Below are positions 5,937 to 14,275 of a stretch of DNA of 25,764 nt, piece after piece. The stretch's first letter is position 1; each line of letters begins with the position of its first letter. The stretch lies in assembly GCA_048594975.1 (NCBI GenBank), contig JBMDXQ010000048.1, positions 1 through 25,764 of the forward strand. Reading direction: 5' to 3'. The translations under genes and the position numbers were made by a program. The notes under the pieces were generated by a model. It did not search any database. It was not told where the DNA came from and saw nothing but the letters and a program-made list of their open reading frames with translations. This stretch comes from JBMDXB01 sp048594975. Lineage in GTDB: Bacteria; Acidobacteriota; Vicinamibacteria; Vicinamibacterales; 2-12-FULL-66-21.

Positions 5937-8549
5937 AAGGCCAGCACGTTTCAGGAGGGCAGCGAACCTGGCATCGCCGCGCACGCTGTCGAACCGGGGA
6001 TCAACCCTGAGATCGGCGATCGCCGGATCGCGCGTCTCCCACGCGCGCTCGAGCCATTCCATCGTTCGCTCGACGTCGCGCAGACCCGCGTACACGGTGG
6101 CGACACCGGCCGCAGCGCTGTCCTGGCCGGACCGGAACTGCGCGGCGAGATCCTCGGCGATCTTGACCGCCTCGCCGCGGCGGCCGGCCACGGCGAGAAT
6201 ATAGCCGATGTCGGCGGTCAATTCCACGCTGGATCCGCCGGCTTGCCGTGCGCGATTGGCGGCGGCGAGCGCCCGCTCGTGGTCCCCCGTGTGGGCGTAC
6301 GCCTCGGCGAGCACCATGTGGGCCCGCGCGAAGTTCGACTCGATCTGGAGCGTCCGCTGCAACTGCGCGATCGCCTCGTCGTAGCGGCGCGCCATGAGCA
6401 GGACGGCGCCGCGCTGTCCCAGGACGCTGCTGGACAGTGGATCGAGCGCGACCGCCTTCTCGATCTCGGTCAGCGCTTCATCGAGGCGCCCAAGTTGCGA
6501 CAGGTAGACGGCATACCAGTGATGCGCGGTCGCGTATGAGGGCCTGAGCTCCAACGCCCGCTTGAACGCGGCCTCACCGCCTGTCCAGTCGAACCGTCGG
6601 CTGCGAATGTAACCCAGCGAGGTATGCGCCTCGGCGAGCGACGGGTCGAGCTCGAGCGCTTTTGCCGCTGCCCTGCTGGCCTGGCTGTCGGCGTCCTGGC
6701 GCGGAATCATTCCGTACACGCTGAGCAGGATGTACGCGTCCGAGAGGCCGGCGTGGGCGCGTGCGTAAGCTGGATCGCGGTCAAGCGCCTCCCGGAAATA
6801 CTGGATGCTGCGCATGAACCCTTCGCGGGTTCGCATGTTCCAGTGGTAGCGTCCCTGCAGGTACAGGTCGAACACCTCGGGGTTCTGACCTCCCTGGCGT
6901 CCGCCTGCCCCGCTCGTCTGTTGCAGCATCGACTGCTGTTCATCGGTGAGCTTCAGGTCGACGGCGCCGGCCACCGCGGTGGCAATCTCCGACTGCAGCC
7001 GGAACACGTCGCTGACCTCCCGCTCGAAGGTGCGGCTCCAGAGCTGCGTGTCCGTCCCCGCGCGCATCAGCCGCGCGTTGATCCGCACACGCCGGGTGGA
7101 ATTCGCCCCCGTGACGCCCGGCACCACGAGCACGGAGCCCTCGAGCACCGTGCCGACGTTGAGCGTCTCTGCAATCTCGGGCAGGGGTGTCTTCCCGTTC
7201 TTGAAGCGCATCACCGACGCACGCGAGATCACGTTCAGGCCGCCCACGCGGCCCAGCATGGAGATGAGCTCGTCGGTCATGCCGTCGACGAAGTATTCCT
7301 GCGCCGGATCGCCGGACAAGTTGGCGAGCGGCAGCACGGCAATCGACCGGAGCGGTGCGGGAGCGGGTGCAGGCGTGCGGGGGGAACCGAGGCGCCAGAG
7401 CAGCAGCGCCAGGCCGATCGCGGTGACGACGCTGACGGCGATGAGCGCCGTGCGCCAGGACACCGCGCGTCGGCGAATCGGAGCCGGCGCGTGAGCCGTC
7501 GCGCGCTCCCCCGCGCGTTCGTCGAGGGCCCGCGCCAGGTCCGCCTCGAGCGCGCCGGCGGTCGCGTACCGCGTCTCCGGGTTGCGGAAAATTGCCCGAT
7601 CGACGACCCGCACGAACGCGGTCGGCAGGTCCGCCCTCGCGTCGCGCAGGAGCGCGGCACTGCCCGACGTGTGCGCAGCGCGGAGATCGTCCATCTTGGT
7701 CGCGCGCACCGGGAACGAGCCGGTGACGAGCCGATAGAGGAGGACGCCGAGGCTGTAGAGATCGCTGCGCACGCTCGCCGGCGCGCCCTCGAAGAGCTCC
7801 GGCGCGAGGTACAGCGGGGTGCCGGCCATGTCGGCCAGCGGATGCGTGCCGGGTTCGGCGGTGTCACGTCCCGTGCCGAGGTCCATCAGCACGATGCGCC
7901 CGCCTTCCTCGCGCATCACGTTCTGCGCCTTCACGTCGCGATGGATCAGGCCCGCGGCGTGAATCGCGGCCAGGGCACGACACAGGTCGATGCCGATGAG
8001 CGCCGCCTCGCGCGCGCTGAACGGCCCGCGCTGCTGGAGCAGCTGCTCGAGCGTCGCGCCGCGCACCAGTTCCATCCACAGCCCGACGCGCTCGTTGTTC
8101 ACCGCCGCGCCGTGAACGGTGATCACGTTCTGATGCCGCAGCCGGGCGAGCATCCGGCCCTCGCGGGCGATGCGCGACGACCGCGGATCGTCGGCCGAGG
8201 CCTCGCCGCGCAGCAGCTTCAACGCGACCTCACGCTCCAGCTCGCGGTCCCAGGCGCGGTACACCTCGCCGTAGGTCCCGCCGCCGAGCCGCTCGAGCAG
8301 CACGAGGTGGCCCCAGCTGCCTATCCCCGGTACTGGCGCGGGCCGCGGCGGCGTCTCGTACAGGGGAAAGCTCTGGGTCGCGTCGAGCGGCAGGCTGCGG
8401 TGCAACGTCGCCAGTTCCGCGAGCACGCGCAGCTGCCGGATGACGCGCCGATCCTCCTCGCTCGCCTGTGTCTCCGCAATCTCCCAGTCGACGGCCCGAC
8501 CGTCGGCAATCGACTCGGCCAGCGACAGCAGGTCCGCTTTACGAGCCAC
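5928..8549 (-). CDS. Membrane Ser/Thr protein kinase with TPR-repeat C-terminus
   Basis: 873 residues. Kinase domain about 79-345: Gly-rich LGGGTYGEVYRA (88-99), VALK with Lys111, HRDVKAQN (203-210, catalytic Asp205), MDLG in place of DFG (Asp223 kept), GTPLYLAPE and SDLYSLGVLLY. All catalytic residues are present, so it should be active. One membrane helix at about 368-387 places the kinase in the cytoplasm. Residues 400-535 (RSIAVLPLANLSGDPAQEYF, DGMTDELISML, GTVLEGSV, LWSRTFER) are the CadC/adenylate-cyclase-associated domain usually found before TPRs, and residues about 560-850 are TPR repeats, probably in the periplasm for sensing or protein binding. Start is GTG 8549 with AGGAGA 6 nt upstream, overlapping the sigma gene by 11 bp. 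Its position between a sigma factor and a RiPP precursor suggests control of that unit. Confidence 0.92.
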   Translation of the reverse strand: MARKADLLSLAESIADGRAVDWEIAETQASEEDRRVIRQLRVLAELATLHRSLPLDATQSFPLYETPPRPAPVPGIGSWGHLVLLERLGGGTYGEVYRAWDRELEREVALKLLRGEASADDPRSSRIAREGRMLARLRHQNVITVHGAAVNNERVGLWMELVRGATLEQLLQQRGPFSAREAALIGIDLCRALAAIHAAGLIHRDVKAQNVMREEGGRIVLMDLGTGRDTAEPGTHPLADMAGTPLYLAPELFEGAPASVRSDLYSLGVLLYRLVTGSFPVRATKMDDLRAAHTSGSAALLRDARADLPTAFVRVVDRAIFRNPETRYATAGALEADLARALDERAGERATAHAPAPIRRRAVSWRTALIAVSVVTAIGLALLLWRLGSPRTPAPAPAPLRSIAVLPLANLSGDPAQEYFVDGMTDELISMLGRVGGLNVISRASVMRFKNGKTPLPEIAETLNVGTVLEGSVLVVPGVTGANSTRRVRINARLMRAGTDTQLWSRTFEREVSDVFRLQSEIATAVAGAVDLKLTDEQQSMLQQTSGAGGRQGGQNPEVFDLYLQGRYHWNMRTREGFMRSIQYFREALDRDPAYARAHAGLSDAYILLSVYGMIPRQDADSQASRAAAKALELDPSLAEAHTSLGYIRSRRFDWTGGEAAFKRALELRPSYATAHHWYAVYLSQLGRLDEALTEIEKAVALDPLSSSVLGQRGAVLLMARRYDEAIAQLQRTLQIESNFARAHMVLAEAYAHTGDHERALAAANRARQAGGSSVELTADIGYILAVAGRRGEAVKIAEDLAAQFRSGQDSAAAGVATVYAGLRDVERTMEWLERAWETRDPAIADLRVDPRFDSVRGDARFAALLKRAGLAG

Positions 8550-9129
8550 GGCTCATCTCCTGCGCCAGACGAAGGAGCGCCCGGCTGACGGCCATGCGCG
8601 CGGCATCGGCCGACGGTTTGCCCAGCGCCTGGGCAACCTGCTCGTACGTCCCGTCCATCTCGACACGGGCGACGATCGCCTCCCGATCGTCCGGCCGGAG
8701 CCGTGCCAGGGCGGCCTCGTAGCGTTCGACGGCCTCGTGCCCGATCGCTTCCTCGAGGGGCGACGCACTCGCGTTCGGCGTGTCCTCGGGGAGCTCCGCC
8801 GGGACCGGGCCGCGCATCGTGCGCCGCACCTCGTCGCGGATGCGGTTCATCACCGCCTGCCGCAGGTAAGCCTGCAGCGCCCCTTCGTGGCGTGGCTCGA
8901 ACGACTCGATCCGGGCGACTGCGCGCACGACCGTCTCCTGGACGAGGTCGTCGGTGTCCATCAGGTCGCGGGTCCACCGCGGCAGCCGGCCGCTGGCCCA
9001 TCGCCGCAGCACGGGAATCGAGCGCGCGAACAGCCGATCGAGCGCCTCGCGGTCCCCCGTCCTTGCCCGCTGCACTAGGTCGAAAGTGGACTCCAGAGGC
9101 CTGGGCGGCCCCTGCCGGGGATCATCCAT
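8539..9129 (-). CDS. ECF-type RNA polymerase sigma factor
   Basis: 196 residues from ATG 9129. Region 2 (about 16-104: FDLVQRARTGDREALDRLF, TDDLVQETVVRAVARI, LQAYLRQAVMNRIRDEVRR) binds core polymerase and the -10 element; region 4 (about 138-192: ALARLRPDDREAIVARV, TYEQVAQALGKPSADAARM, VSRALLRLAQ) is the helix-turn-helix for the -35 element. The frame extends upstream to 9207, but the extra 26 residues are not sigma-like and that ATG lies upstream of a sigma70-like promoter at 9172-9200, so 9129 is preferred although its Shine-Dalgarno is poor. The gene overlaps the kinase by 11 bp. ECF factors encoded beside Ser/Thr kinases can be activated by phosphorylation instead of by anti-sigma release; no anti-sigma gene is visible here. 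Confidence 0.9.
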   Translation of the reverse strand: MDDPRQGPPRPLESTFDLVQRARTGDREALDRLFARSIPVLRRWASGRLPRWTRDLMDTDDLVQETVVRAVARIESFEPRHEGALQAYLRQAVMNRIRDEVRRTMRGPVPAELPEDTPNASASPLEEAIGHEAVERYEAALARLRPDDREAIVARVEMDGTYEQVAQALGKPSADAARMAVSRALLRLAQEMSRGS

Positions 9130-9171
9130 TGGGGCGTAAAGGCCTGAAAACCAAAGAAATAGGCGCCCCGT

Positions 9172-9200
9172 ATCATATGCGGTTGCGGCAGCCGTTTGAA
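9172..9200 (-). promoter_or_regulatory. Predicted sigma70-type promoter of the sigma/kinase/borosin operon
   Basis: On the minus strand TTCAAA (9195-9200) is followed after 17 bases by TATGAT (9172-9177). Four of six and five of six bases match the consensus. Transcription would start near 9165, giving a leader of about 36 nt before ATG 9129. No similar good promoter was noticed inside the downstream genes. Confidence 0.45.
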
Positions 9201-9337
9201 GAGTCATCTGGTCCCAGGGTGGATAACGTCAAAACGCACGCGCCAGAACACGTTCAGGCCTCGTGTGTTCGCCTGCCCGGCGCCGGTCGTTATCAACCTT
9301 GAGGCGGGCGCCGTGGGCGCCCCGGACTGGTGCCCGT

Positions 9338-10291
9338 ATGAGACTGCCGCCGGGAACGCAGCTGGGCCCGTACCGAGTCGAGGCCCTTATTCACCAGGAC
9401 GAAACCGAGCACGTGTATCGGGCGCGGTCCACGTATCTGGGATCCGCTGTCGCGCTCAAGGTGGCGCAGTCGCCGATCGGCTCCGACCATTTCCTGACGT
9501 TCCTGCAGCAGTGGCGAATCGGCGCGCTCGTCGGGCATCCGAACGTGCTCGCCGTCTACGATTTCGGGTGGCACGAGGGCCGGCCGTTCGTCGTGTCGGA
9601 GTTCGTCGAGGGGGAGACGCTTGACGCGCGCCTGTCAGCAGGTCCGCTGCCGCCGGCAACCCTCGCGCTGATTGGCCTTCAGATCGCCGACGGGCTCGCC
9701 GCCGCTCACCGGGCAGCCGTGGTCCACCGCGAGCTCAGGCCGGCGAACATCCTGGTGACGCACGGCAACCGCGTGAAGATCCTGAATCTCGGGCGCGCGA
9801 CTTCGCTCGAGGAAACGCTGGAACTGGTGGAGGTGGCCGCGCCCGAGTCCGACACGCGCGCCGTCCTGGTGGACGCGCTGGAGTACATGTCCCCCGAGCA
9901 GGCGAACGCCTCACCGGTCGATCACCGGACCGACATCTTCAGCCTCGGCGTCATGCTGCACGAGATGGCCGCCGGCGTGGGACCGTTCCGCCGGAATTCG
10001 CCGATAGACACCCTGCGCGCGATTCTCGAGGAAGGCCCCCCGGACCTGCGCCGCGGCCCGGCGATGTTCCCACCGGAGCTGCAGCGCGTCATCCGGCGAT
10101 GCCTCGAGAAGGACCCGGACGAGCGCTACCAGTCGGCGCGCGACGTCTGCTTCAACCTCGAGCTGCTGCTGCCGTCGCTCTCCGGCGCGGCGCAGACGCG
10201 CGGCGCCGCCGCGGCGTTCCCCGGGGCCGTGCTGGCCCACCCGCACGCGGCCGCGCTCGGGTGGGGGGGCCGGGCCGATCGGCGTCAGTGA
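9338..10291 (+). CDS. Ser/Thr kinase-like protein, probable pseudokinase
   Basis: 317 residues, essentially a lone kinase fold: LGPYRVEAL start, VALK with Lys41, GHPNVLAVYDFGWHEGRPF, FVEGETLDARL, DALEYMSPEQA, HRTDIFSLGVMLHEM and CLEKDPDERYQSARDV. Key positions are lost: the Gly loop reads ALIHQDETEHVYRA without its glycines, the C-helix Glu is not evident (FLQQWRIGAL), HRD is HRE (Glu132) and DFG is NLG (Asn150). It therefore probably does not phosphorylate and may be a scaffold or allosteric partner, or a decaying gene. The last 35 residues are low-complexity Ala/Gly and lack the membrane helix and sensor part usual in such kinases. ATG 9338 was chosen because domain homology starts there; upstream Met codons add unrelated sequence. 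It is divergent from the sigma operon and overlaps the convergent histidine kinase by 7 bp. Confidence 0.8.
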   Translation: MRLPPGTQLGPYRVEALIHQDETEHVYRARSTYLGSAVALKVAQSPIGSDHFLTFLQQWRIGALVGHPNVLAVYDFGWHEGRPFVVSEFVEGETLDARLSAGPLPPATLALIGLQIADGLAAAHRAAVVHRELRPANILVTHGNRVKILNLGRATSLEETLELVEVAAPESDTRAVLVDALEYMSPEQANASPVDHRTDIFSLGVMLHEMAAGVGPFRRNSPIDTLRAILEEGPPDLRRGPAMFPPELQRVIRRCLEKDPDERYQSARDVCFNLELLLPSLSGAAQTRGAAAAFPGAVLAHPHAAALGWGGRADRRQ

Positions 10292-12462
10292 ACGATCCGG
10301 TTCTCGACAAGCATCGCGACGGCGTCGATCAGTCGTCCGGCATCGACCGGCTTCGAGAGGTGAATCTGGAACCCGGCGGCCTTCGCCGCGTCGGCGTCCT
10401 CTCGGCGGGCGTAGGCGGTGAGCGCGATCGCCGGCGTGACGACGCCCACGCCGCGCAGCGACCGGATCAGCGAGTAGCCGTCTTCCTGGGGCATACGGAT
10501 ATCGGCAATCAGCACGTCGGGCGGGTCGGCGAGGGTCTCGCGGCGAGCCTCGCCGGCCGATGCCACCGCCTCCACGCACGCGCCGGCATTCTCGAGTGTC
10601 CCGCGCACGAGCTCCCGCGTGTCGTCGTCGTCTTCGACCACGAGGATGCGCACCGAATCGAGGCGGCGCACCGCCGGCTCGACCAGCGGCTCGGGGGGCC
10701 GCGTCGCAACGACCGGAACCGCCGGCTCGTGCCGGGGCAGCGTCACGGTGAACGTCGCTCCCTTGCCTTCGCCGCGGCTCTCGGCGCGCACCCGGCCGCC
10801 GTGCAGCTGCACCAGATGCCGGACGATGCCGAGGCCGAGTCCGAGGCCTGATTGGCTGCGCGACCGCGCGTCCGCCTGGCGGAACCACTCGAAGACGTGC
10901 GGCAGGAAGGCGGAGGAGATCCCCACGCCGGTGTCCGCGACGCTCAGCACCACGTGGCGTTCGACGCACTGCAGCTCGATGCGCACGTGCCCCGACGGCT
11001 GCGTGAACTTCACCGCGTTCCAGGCGAGGTTCCAGACGATCTGTTCGAGCCGCCGGGCGTCCCCGAGGACGATCGACGGCTCCGACAGCACGGTCTCGAT
11101 GGTCACCTGCTTGGCCGCGGCCTGTGGCCGCACCGCGTCGAGGGCGGCGTCGACGACCTCGGACAGCCGCACCGGCTCTCGTGTGATCCGCAAGCGGTTC
11201 GAGACGATGCGCGAGACGTCGAGCAGGTCTTCGATGAGCTGCCGCTGCGCGCGCGCGCTGCGCTCGATCACCTCGATCCCGTGAGTAGCCCGCTCGGGCG
11301 GCAGCCGCTCGCGGCGGAGCATCTGCGCCCAGCCGAGTATCGCGGTCAGCGGCGTGCGCAGCTCGTGCGACACCGTCGCCAGGAACTCGTCCTTCGCCCG
11401 ATTGGCCGCCTCGGCCTCGCGCCTGGCGCCCTGCTCGCGCGCGACGAGCTCGGCGAGGTCGTTGGCCATGGCGTTGAAGGCGGCGCCGAGCGCCCGCACC
11501 TCCGACGGGCCGGCGAGCGGGATGGGCCGATCGAACCGGCCGGTCTGGAGCTTGCGCGCCGAGGCGGCCAGGCGCCGAACCGGCGACGAGATCCACTGCG
11601 CCGCCACTAGCGACAGCACGGCGCCGATCACGACGAACCACGCCGCCCTCACCATCAGACCGGCGCGCAGGCGTCCGGCCGGCGCCAGCGCTTCGTCGTA
11701 GCCGACGCGGGCGGCCACGCACGCCGTGCCGAGCACCTTCAGGGGGCGGAAGCTCTGGATGGCCCTGACGCCGCGGTAGTCGACGTCGACGAACGCCTCG
11801 GCGCCGGTCCGGCAGTCTTCGAGGAACGCGGCGGCGCGATCCGCCGGTACGGCGGCCTCGTGTCCCGCCGGCGTCAGGAACCGCCCGTCGTGATCGGCGA
11901 GAAACACCTCGCCCTGGGAACCGAGCCCCCACTGATCGCGGAACAGGTGCGCCACCTCCTGGTGATCGAACTGCACCGCGAGCGTGACCTCGCCGGTCCG
12001 CGCCCGCATCACGTACTCGATCGCTCCATCCTCGCCGCGAATCACCTTCGCGAGCGCACCCGGCGGCGGTTCGGCGGTGGCGACGGGACGGCCCGATCGC
12101 CGGATACGGCGCGCGCCGTAGGTCAGCAGCGCGCCCGACGCCCGCTCGCCGTTGCGGTAGTCGTTTACCATCGTCCGGACGCAATCGCCGACCCAGGCGA
12201 GGCGGCCGGATTCCAGCGGTTCGGCACAGAGCGACTCGAGACTGCGCAGGAACCCTTTGGCGCGCTGCTGCCGCAGTTCGAAGAGCTGCGTGATCGTCTG
12301 CTCGCGCGTGGCGGTGGCGAGATCGACGCGGCGGCGCGCTTCGTCCTCGAGGTTGACGCGCGAGGTCGAATAGGCGGCGGCGGTCAGCACGGCGGCCATG
12401 CCGATGAGCAGGCCGACGAAGATCAACAAGAGCTGGGCGGAGAGGGGCAGAGCCCTGCGCAT
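10285..12462 (-). CDS. Hybrid sensor histidine kinase with C-terminal receiver domain
   Basis: 725 residues. Membrane helices at about 10-30 and 270-290 enclose a periplasmic sensor of about 235 residues (Cache-like: GSQGEVFLADHDGRFLTPAG is typical). A HAMP linker (ISSPVRRLAASARKLQTGRF) follows, then HisKA with SHELRTP (phospho-acceptor His366), the HATPase with NLAWNAVKFT (Asn482), DTGVG (510-514) and GLGLGI (541-546), and a receiver domain at about 604-720 with acidic cluster Asp611-613, phospho-acceptor Asp654 in IADIRMP, Thr682 and Lys704. It senses an unknown periplasmic signal and phosphorylates its own receiver; no output regulator is adjacent. ATG 12462 is preceded by AGGGGG. It is divergent from the fucosidase gene across 105 bp. 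Conserved residues are all present, so it should be functional. Confidence 0.93.
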   Translation of the reverse strand: MRRALPLSAQLLLIFVGLLIGMAAVLTAAAYSTSRVNLEDEARRRVDLATATREQTITQLFELRQQRAKGFLRSLESLCAEPLESGRLAWVGDCVRTMVNDYRNGERASGALLTYGARRIRRSGRPVATAEPPPGALAKVIRGEDGAIEYVMRARTGEVTLAVQFDHQEVAHLFRDQWGLGSQGEVFLADHDGRFLTPAGHEAAVPADRAAAFLEDCRTGAEAFVDVDYRGVRAIQSFRPLKVLGTACVAARVGYDEALAPAGRLRAGLMVRAAWFVVIGAVLSLVAAQWISSPVRRLAASARKLQTGRFDRPIPLAGPSEVRALGAAFNAMANDLAELVAREQGARREAEAANRAKDEFLATVSHELRTPLTAILGWAQMLRRERLPPERATHGIEVIERSARAQRQLIEDLLDVSRIVSNRLRITREPVRLSEVVDAALDAVRPQAAAKQVTIETVLSEPSIVLGDARRLEQIVWNLAWNAVKFTQPSGHVRIELQCVERHVVLSVADTGVGISSAFLPHVFEWFRQADARSRSQSGLGLGLGIVRHLVQLHGGRVRAESRGEGKGATFTVTLPRHEPAVPVVATRPPEPLVEPAVRRLDSVRILVVEDDDDTRELVRGTLENAGACVEAVASAGEARRETLADPPDVLIADIRMPQEDGYSLIRSLRGVGVVTPAIALTAYARREDADAAKAAGFQIHLSKPVDAGRLIDAVAMLVENRIVH

Positions 12463-12552
12463 ATCCCCCTGCGGCTGAGCTGGAAGCGTGGATGCTGGGA
12501 GAACTTCAGATTAGCATTGCCCCACCCGGGTTGCGAGCGAAATGCGACGACG

Positions 12553-12560
12553 AAGGGAGG
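12553..12560 (+). promoter_or_regulatory. Ribosome-binding site that sets the fucosidase start
   Basis: AAGGGAGG lies 7 nt before GTG 12568 and 10 nt before ATG 12571. It rules out the much longer frame that is open back to 11860 inside the antisense histidine kinase gene. Either GTG or ATG leaves the Tat signal intact. Confidence 0.7.
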
Positions 12561-12570
12561 CTGCGACGTG

Positions 12571-14232
12571 ATGCTGAGCCGCCGTCGGTTCCTGAAAGCT
12601 TCGGCGATGATCGCCGCCGGCGCCCTGCCCGGCAGACCTGCGGCGCAGCGGCGCATCGCGCGCGGCCCGTTCGAACCCACCTGGGACTCGCTTACGCGCA
12701 ACTACCGCGTCCCGGCGTGGTTCCGCGACGCGAAGTTCGGCATCTGGGCGCACTGGTCGGCGCAGTGCGTCCCCGAGCAGGGCGATTGGTACGCCCGGCG
12801 CATGTATCTCCAGGGCGATCCCGTCTACGACCACCACGTCAGGACGTACGGCCACCCGTCGACGTTCGGCTTCATGGAAATCGACAACCTGTGGAAGGCG
12901 GAGCGGTGGGAACCGGAAGCGCTGATGACGCTCTACGCGCGCGCCGGAGCGAAGTACTTCTTCGCGCTCGCCAATCACCATGACAACTTCGACGCCTACG
13001 ACTCGAAGCATCACGCCTGGAACTCGGTCAACGTCGGGCCGAAGAAGGACATCGTCGGCACGTGGGCGAAGATCGCCCGGGCACATGGACTGCGGTTCGG
13101 CGTCAGCAACCACTCGGCGCACGCCTGGCACTGGTTTCAGCCGGCATACGGCTACGACGCCGAGGGTCCGCTCGCCGGTGTCCGGTACGATGCCGCGAGG
13201 CTGACGAAGGCCGACGGCAGGGGCACATGGTGGGAGGGGCTCGATCCGCAGGATCTGTACACCGGACCGAACATGAAGGCGCCGGACGGCCTCACCACCA
13301 TCGAGGCGATGAACGAGTGGCACGAGAAGAACGACCGCGTGTGGAACGAGGACCCGCCGCCGTTGAACCCCGGCTTCACCGAGAAGTGGTTCCTGCGGTG
13401 CCAGGATCTCGTGGACAGCTATCGTCCTGACGTCCTCTACTTCGACAACACCGAGTTGCCGCTCGGCCAGGCGGGCCTCGACATCGTCGCGCACTACTAC
13501 AACGCGAGCGTGTCGCGGAATAACGGCTCGGCCGACGTCGTCGTCAACGCCAAGCACATGACGCCCGGGCACGCGGCGGCGGTCGTCGACGACATCGAGC
13601 GTGGCGTCGCCACCGGCATTCGCGAGCTGCCCTGGCAGACCGACACGTGCATCGGGACGTGGCATTACAGCCGCGCGGTCGCCGAGCAGAACCGCTACAA
13701 GACCGTCGGCCAGGTCGTGGCCATGCTGCTCGACATCGTGAGCAAGAACGGCAACCTGATGCTGAGCGTGCCGGTGCGCGGCGACGGCACGATCGACGAC
13801 GTCGAGGTGTCGTTTCTCGAAGGGCTGGCGCAGTGGATGAGCGTCAACGCGGAGGGTATCTTCGGCAGCCGTCCGTGGAAGATCTCCGGCGAGGGCCCCT
13901 CAACGGTGGGAAAGCCCGAAGCGGGGCAGTTCGGCGGCGCGCGCGACGTGCGCAGCAAGCCGTACACGGCCCAGGACGTTCGCTTCACGACCAAGGGCGG
14001 CGCCCTCTACGCGTATCTGCTCGCCGTACCGGCCGGGCCGCGCGCCATGATCAAGAGCCTGGCGACCGGCTCGGCACATACCGGCGGGCGAACGGTCGCC
14101 CGGGTCACGCTGCTCAATGAGCCCGGCACCCTCGAGTGGTCGCAGGACCAGGAGGGACTCGCCGTCACGCTGCCCCCCGCGGCCATGTCGGCGCGGCACG
14201 CCCTGGGTCTGCGGATCGACGGCGTGCTCTGA
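12571..14232 (+). CDS. Secreted GH29 alpha-L-fucosidase-like glycoside hydrolase (Tat signal)
   Basis: 553 residues. The N-terminus MLSRRRFLKASAMIAAG is a twin-arginine signal, cleaved near PAAQ, so the enzyme is exported folded to the periplasm. The catalytic barrel has GH29 signatures: WFRDAKFGIWAHWSAQCVPEQGDWYARRMY in the first strand region, KYFFALANHHDNFDAYDSK (128-146, substrate-binding His136/His137), and RPDVLYFDNTELPLGQ (285-300), in which Asp292 aligns with the retaining nucleophile. The C-terminal part (about 455-553) is a small beta domain (KPYTAQDVRFTTKGGALYAYLL). It belongs to the subfamily with FDxTELPLG, so the true substrate may not be a simple fucoside. It precedes, convergently, the large TonB receptor (43 bp between stops). 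The start could equally be the GTG one codon upstream. Confidence 0.9.
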   Translation: MLSRRRFLKASAMIAAGALPGRPAAQRRIARGPFEPTWDSLTRNYRVPAWFRDAKFGIWAHWSAQCVPEQGDWYARRMYLQGDPVYDHHVRTYGHPSTFGFMEIDNLWKAERWEPEALMTLYARAGAKYFFALANHHDNFDAYDSKHHAWNSVNVGPKKDIVGTWAKIARAHGLRFGVSNHSAHAWHWFQPAYGYDAEGPLAGVRYDAARLTKADGRGTWWEGLDPQDLYTGPNMKAPDGLTTIEAMNEWHEKNDRVWNEDPPPLNPGFTEKWFLRCQDLVDSYRPDVLYFDNTELPLGQAGLDIVAHYYNASVSRNNGSADVVVNAKHMTPGHAAAVVDDIERGVATGIRELPWQTDTCIGTWHYSRAVAEQNRYKTVGQVVAMLLDIVSKNGNLMLSVPVRGDGTIDDVEVSFLEGLAQWMSVNAEGIFGSRPWKISGEGPSTVGKPEAGQFGGARDVRSKPYTAQDVRFTTKGGALYAYLLAVPAGPRAMIKSLATGSAHTGGRTVARVTLLNEPGTLEWSQDQEGLAVTLPPAAMSARHALGLRIDGVL

Positions 14233-14275
14233 GGGGGCGGAGCGCCGCGCGCCCCGTGTCCGCCTCCTGCGCCGC

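Noticed and set aside
6624..8588. 654-codon plus-strand frame antisense to the TPR kinase
   Set aside because: Shadow frame; the minus-strand kinase has all its catalytic motifs.
9130..9207. Upstream ATG (9207) for the sigma factor
   Set aside because: Lies upstream of the predicted promoter and adds 26 residues without sigma-factor character.
11860..12567. N-terminal extension of the fucosidase frame into the histidine kinase gene
   Set aside because: The Tat signal and ribosome-binding site at 12553-12571 define the start; the upstream part is antisense to the histidine kinase.
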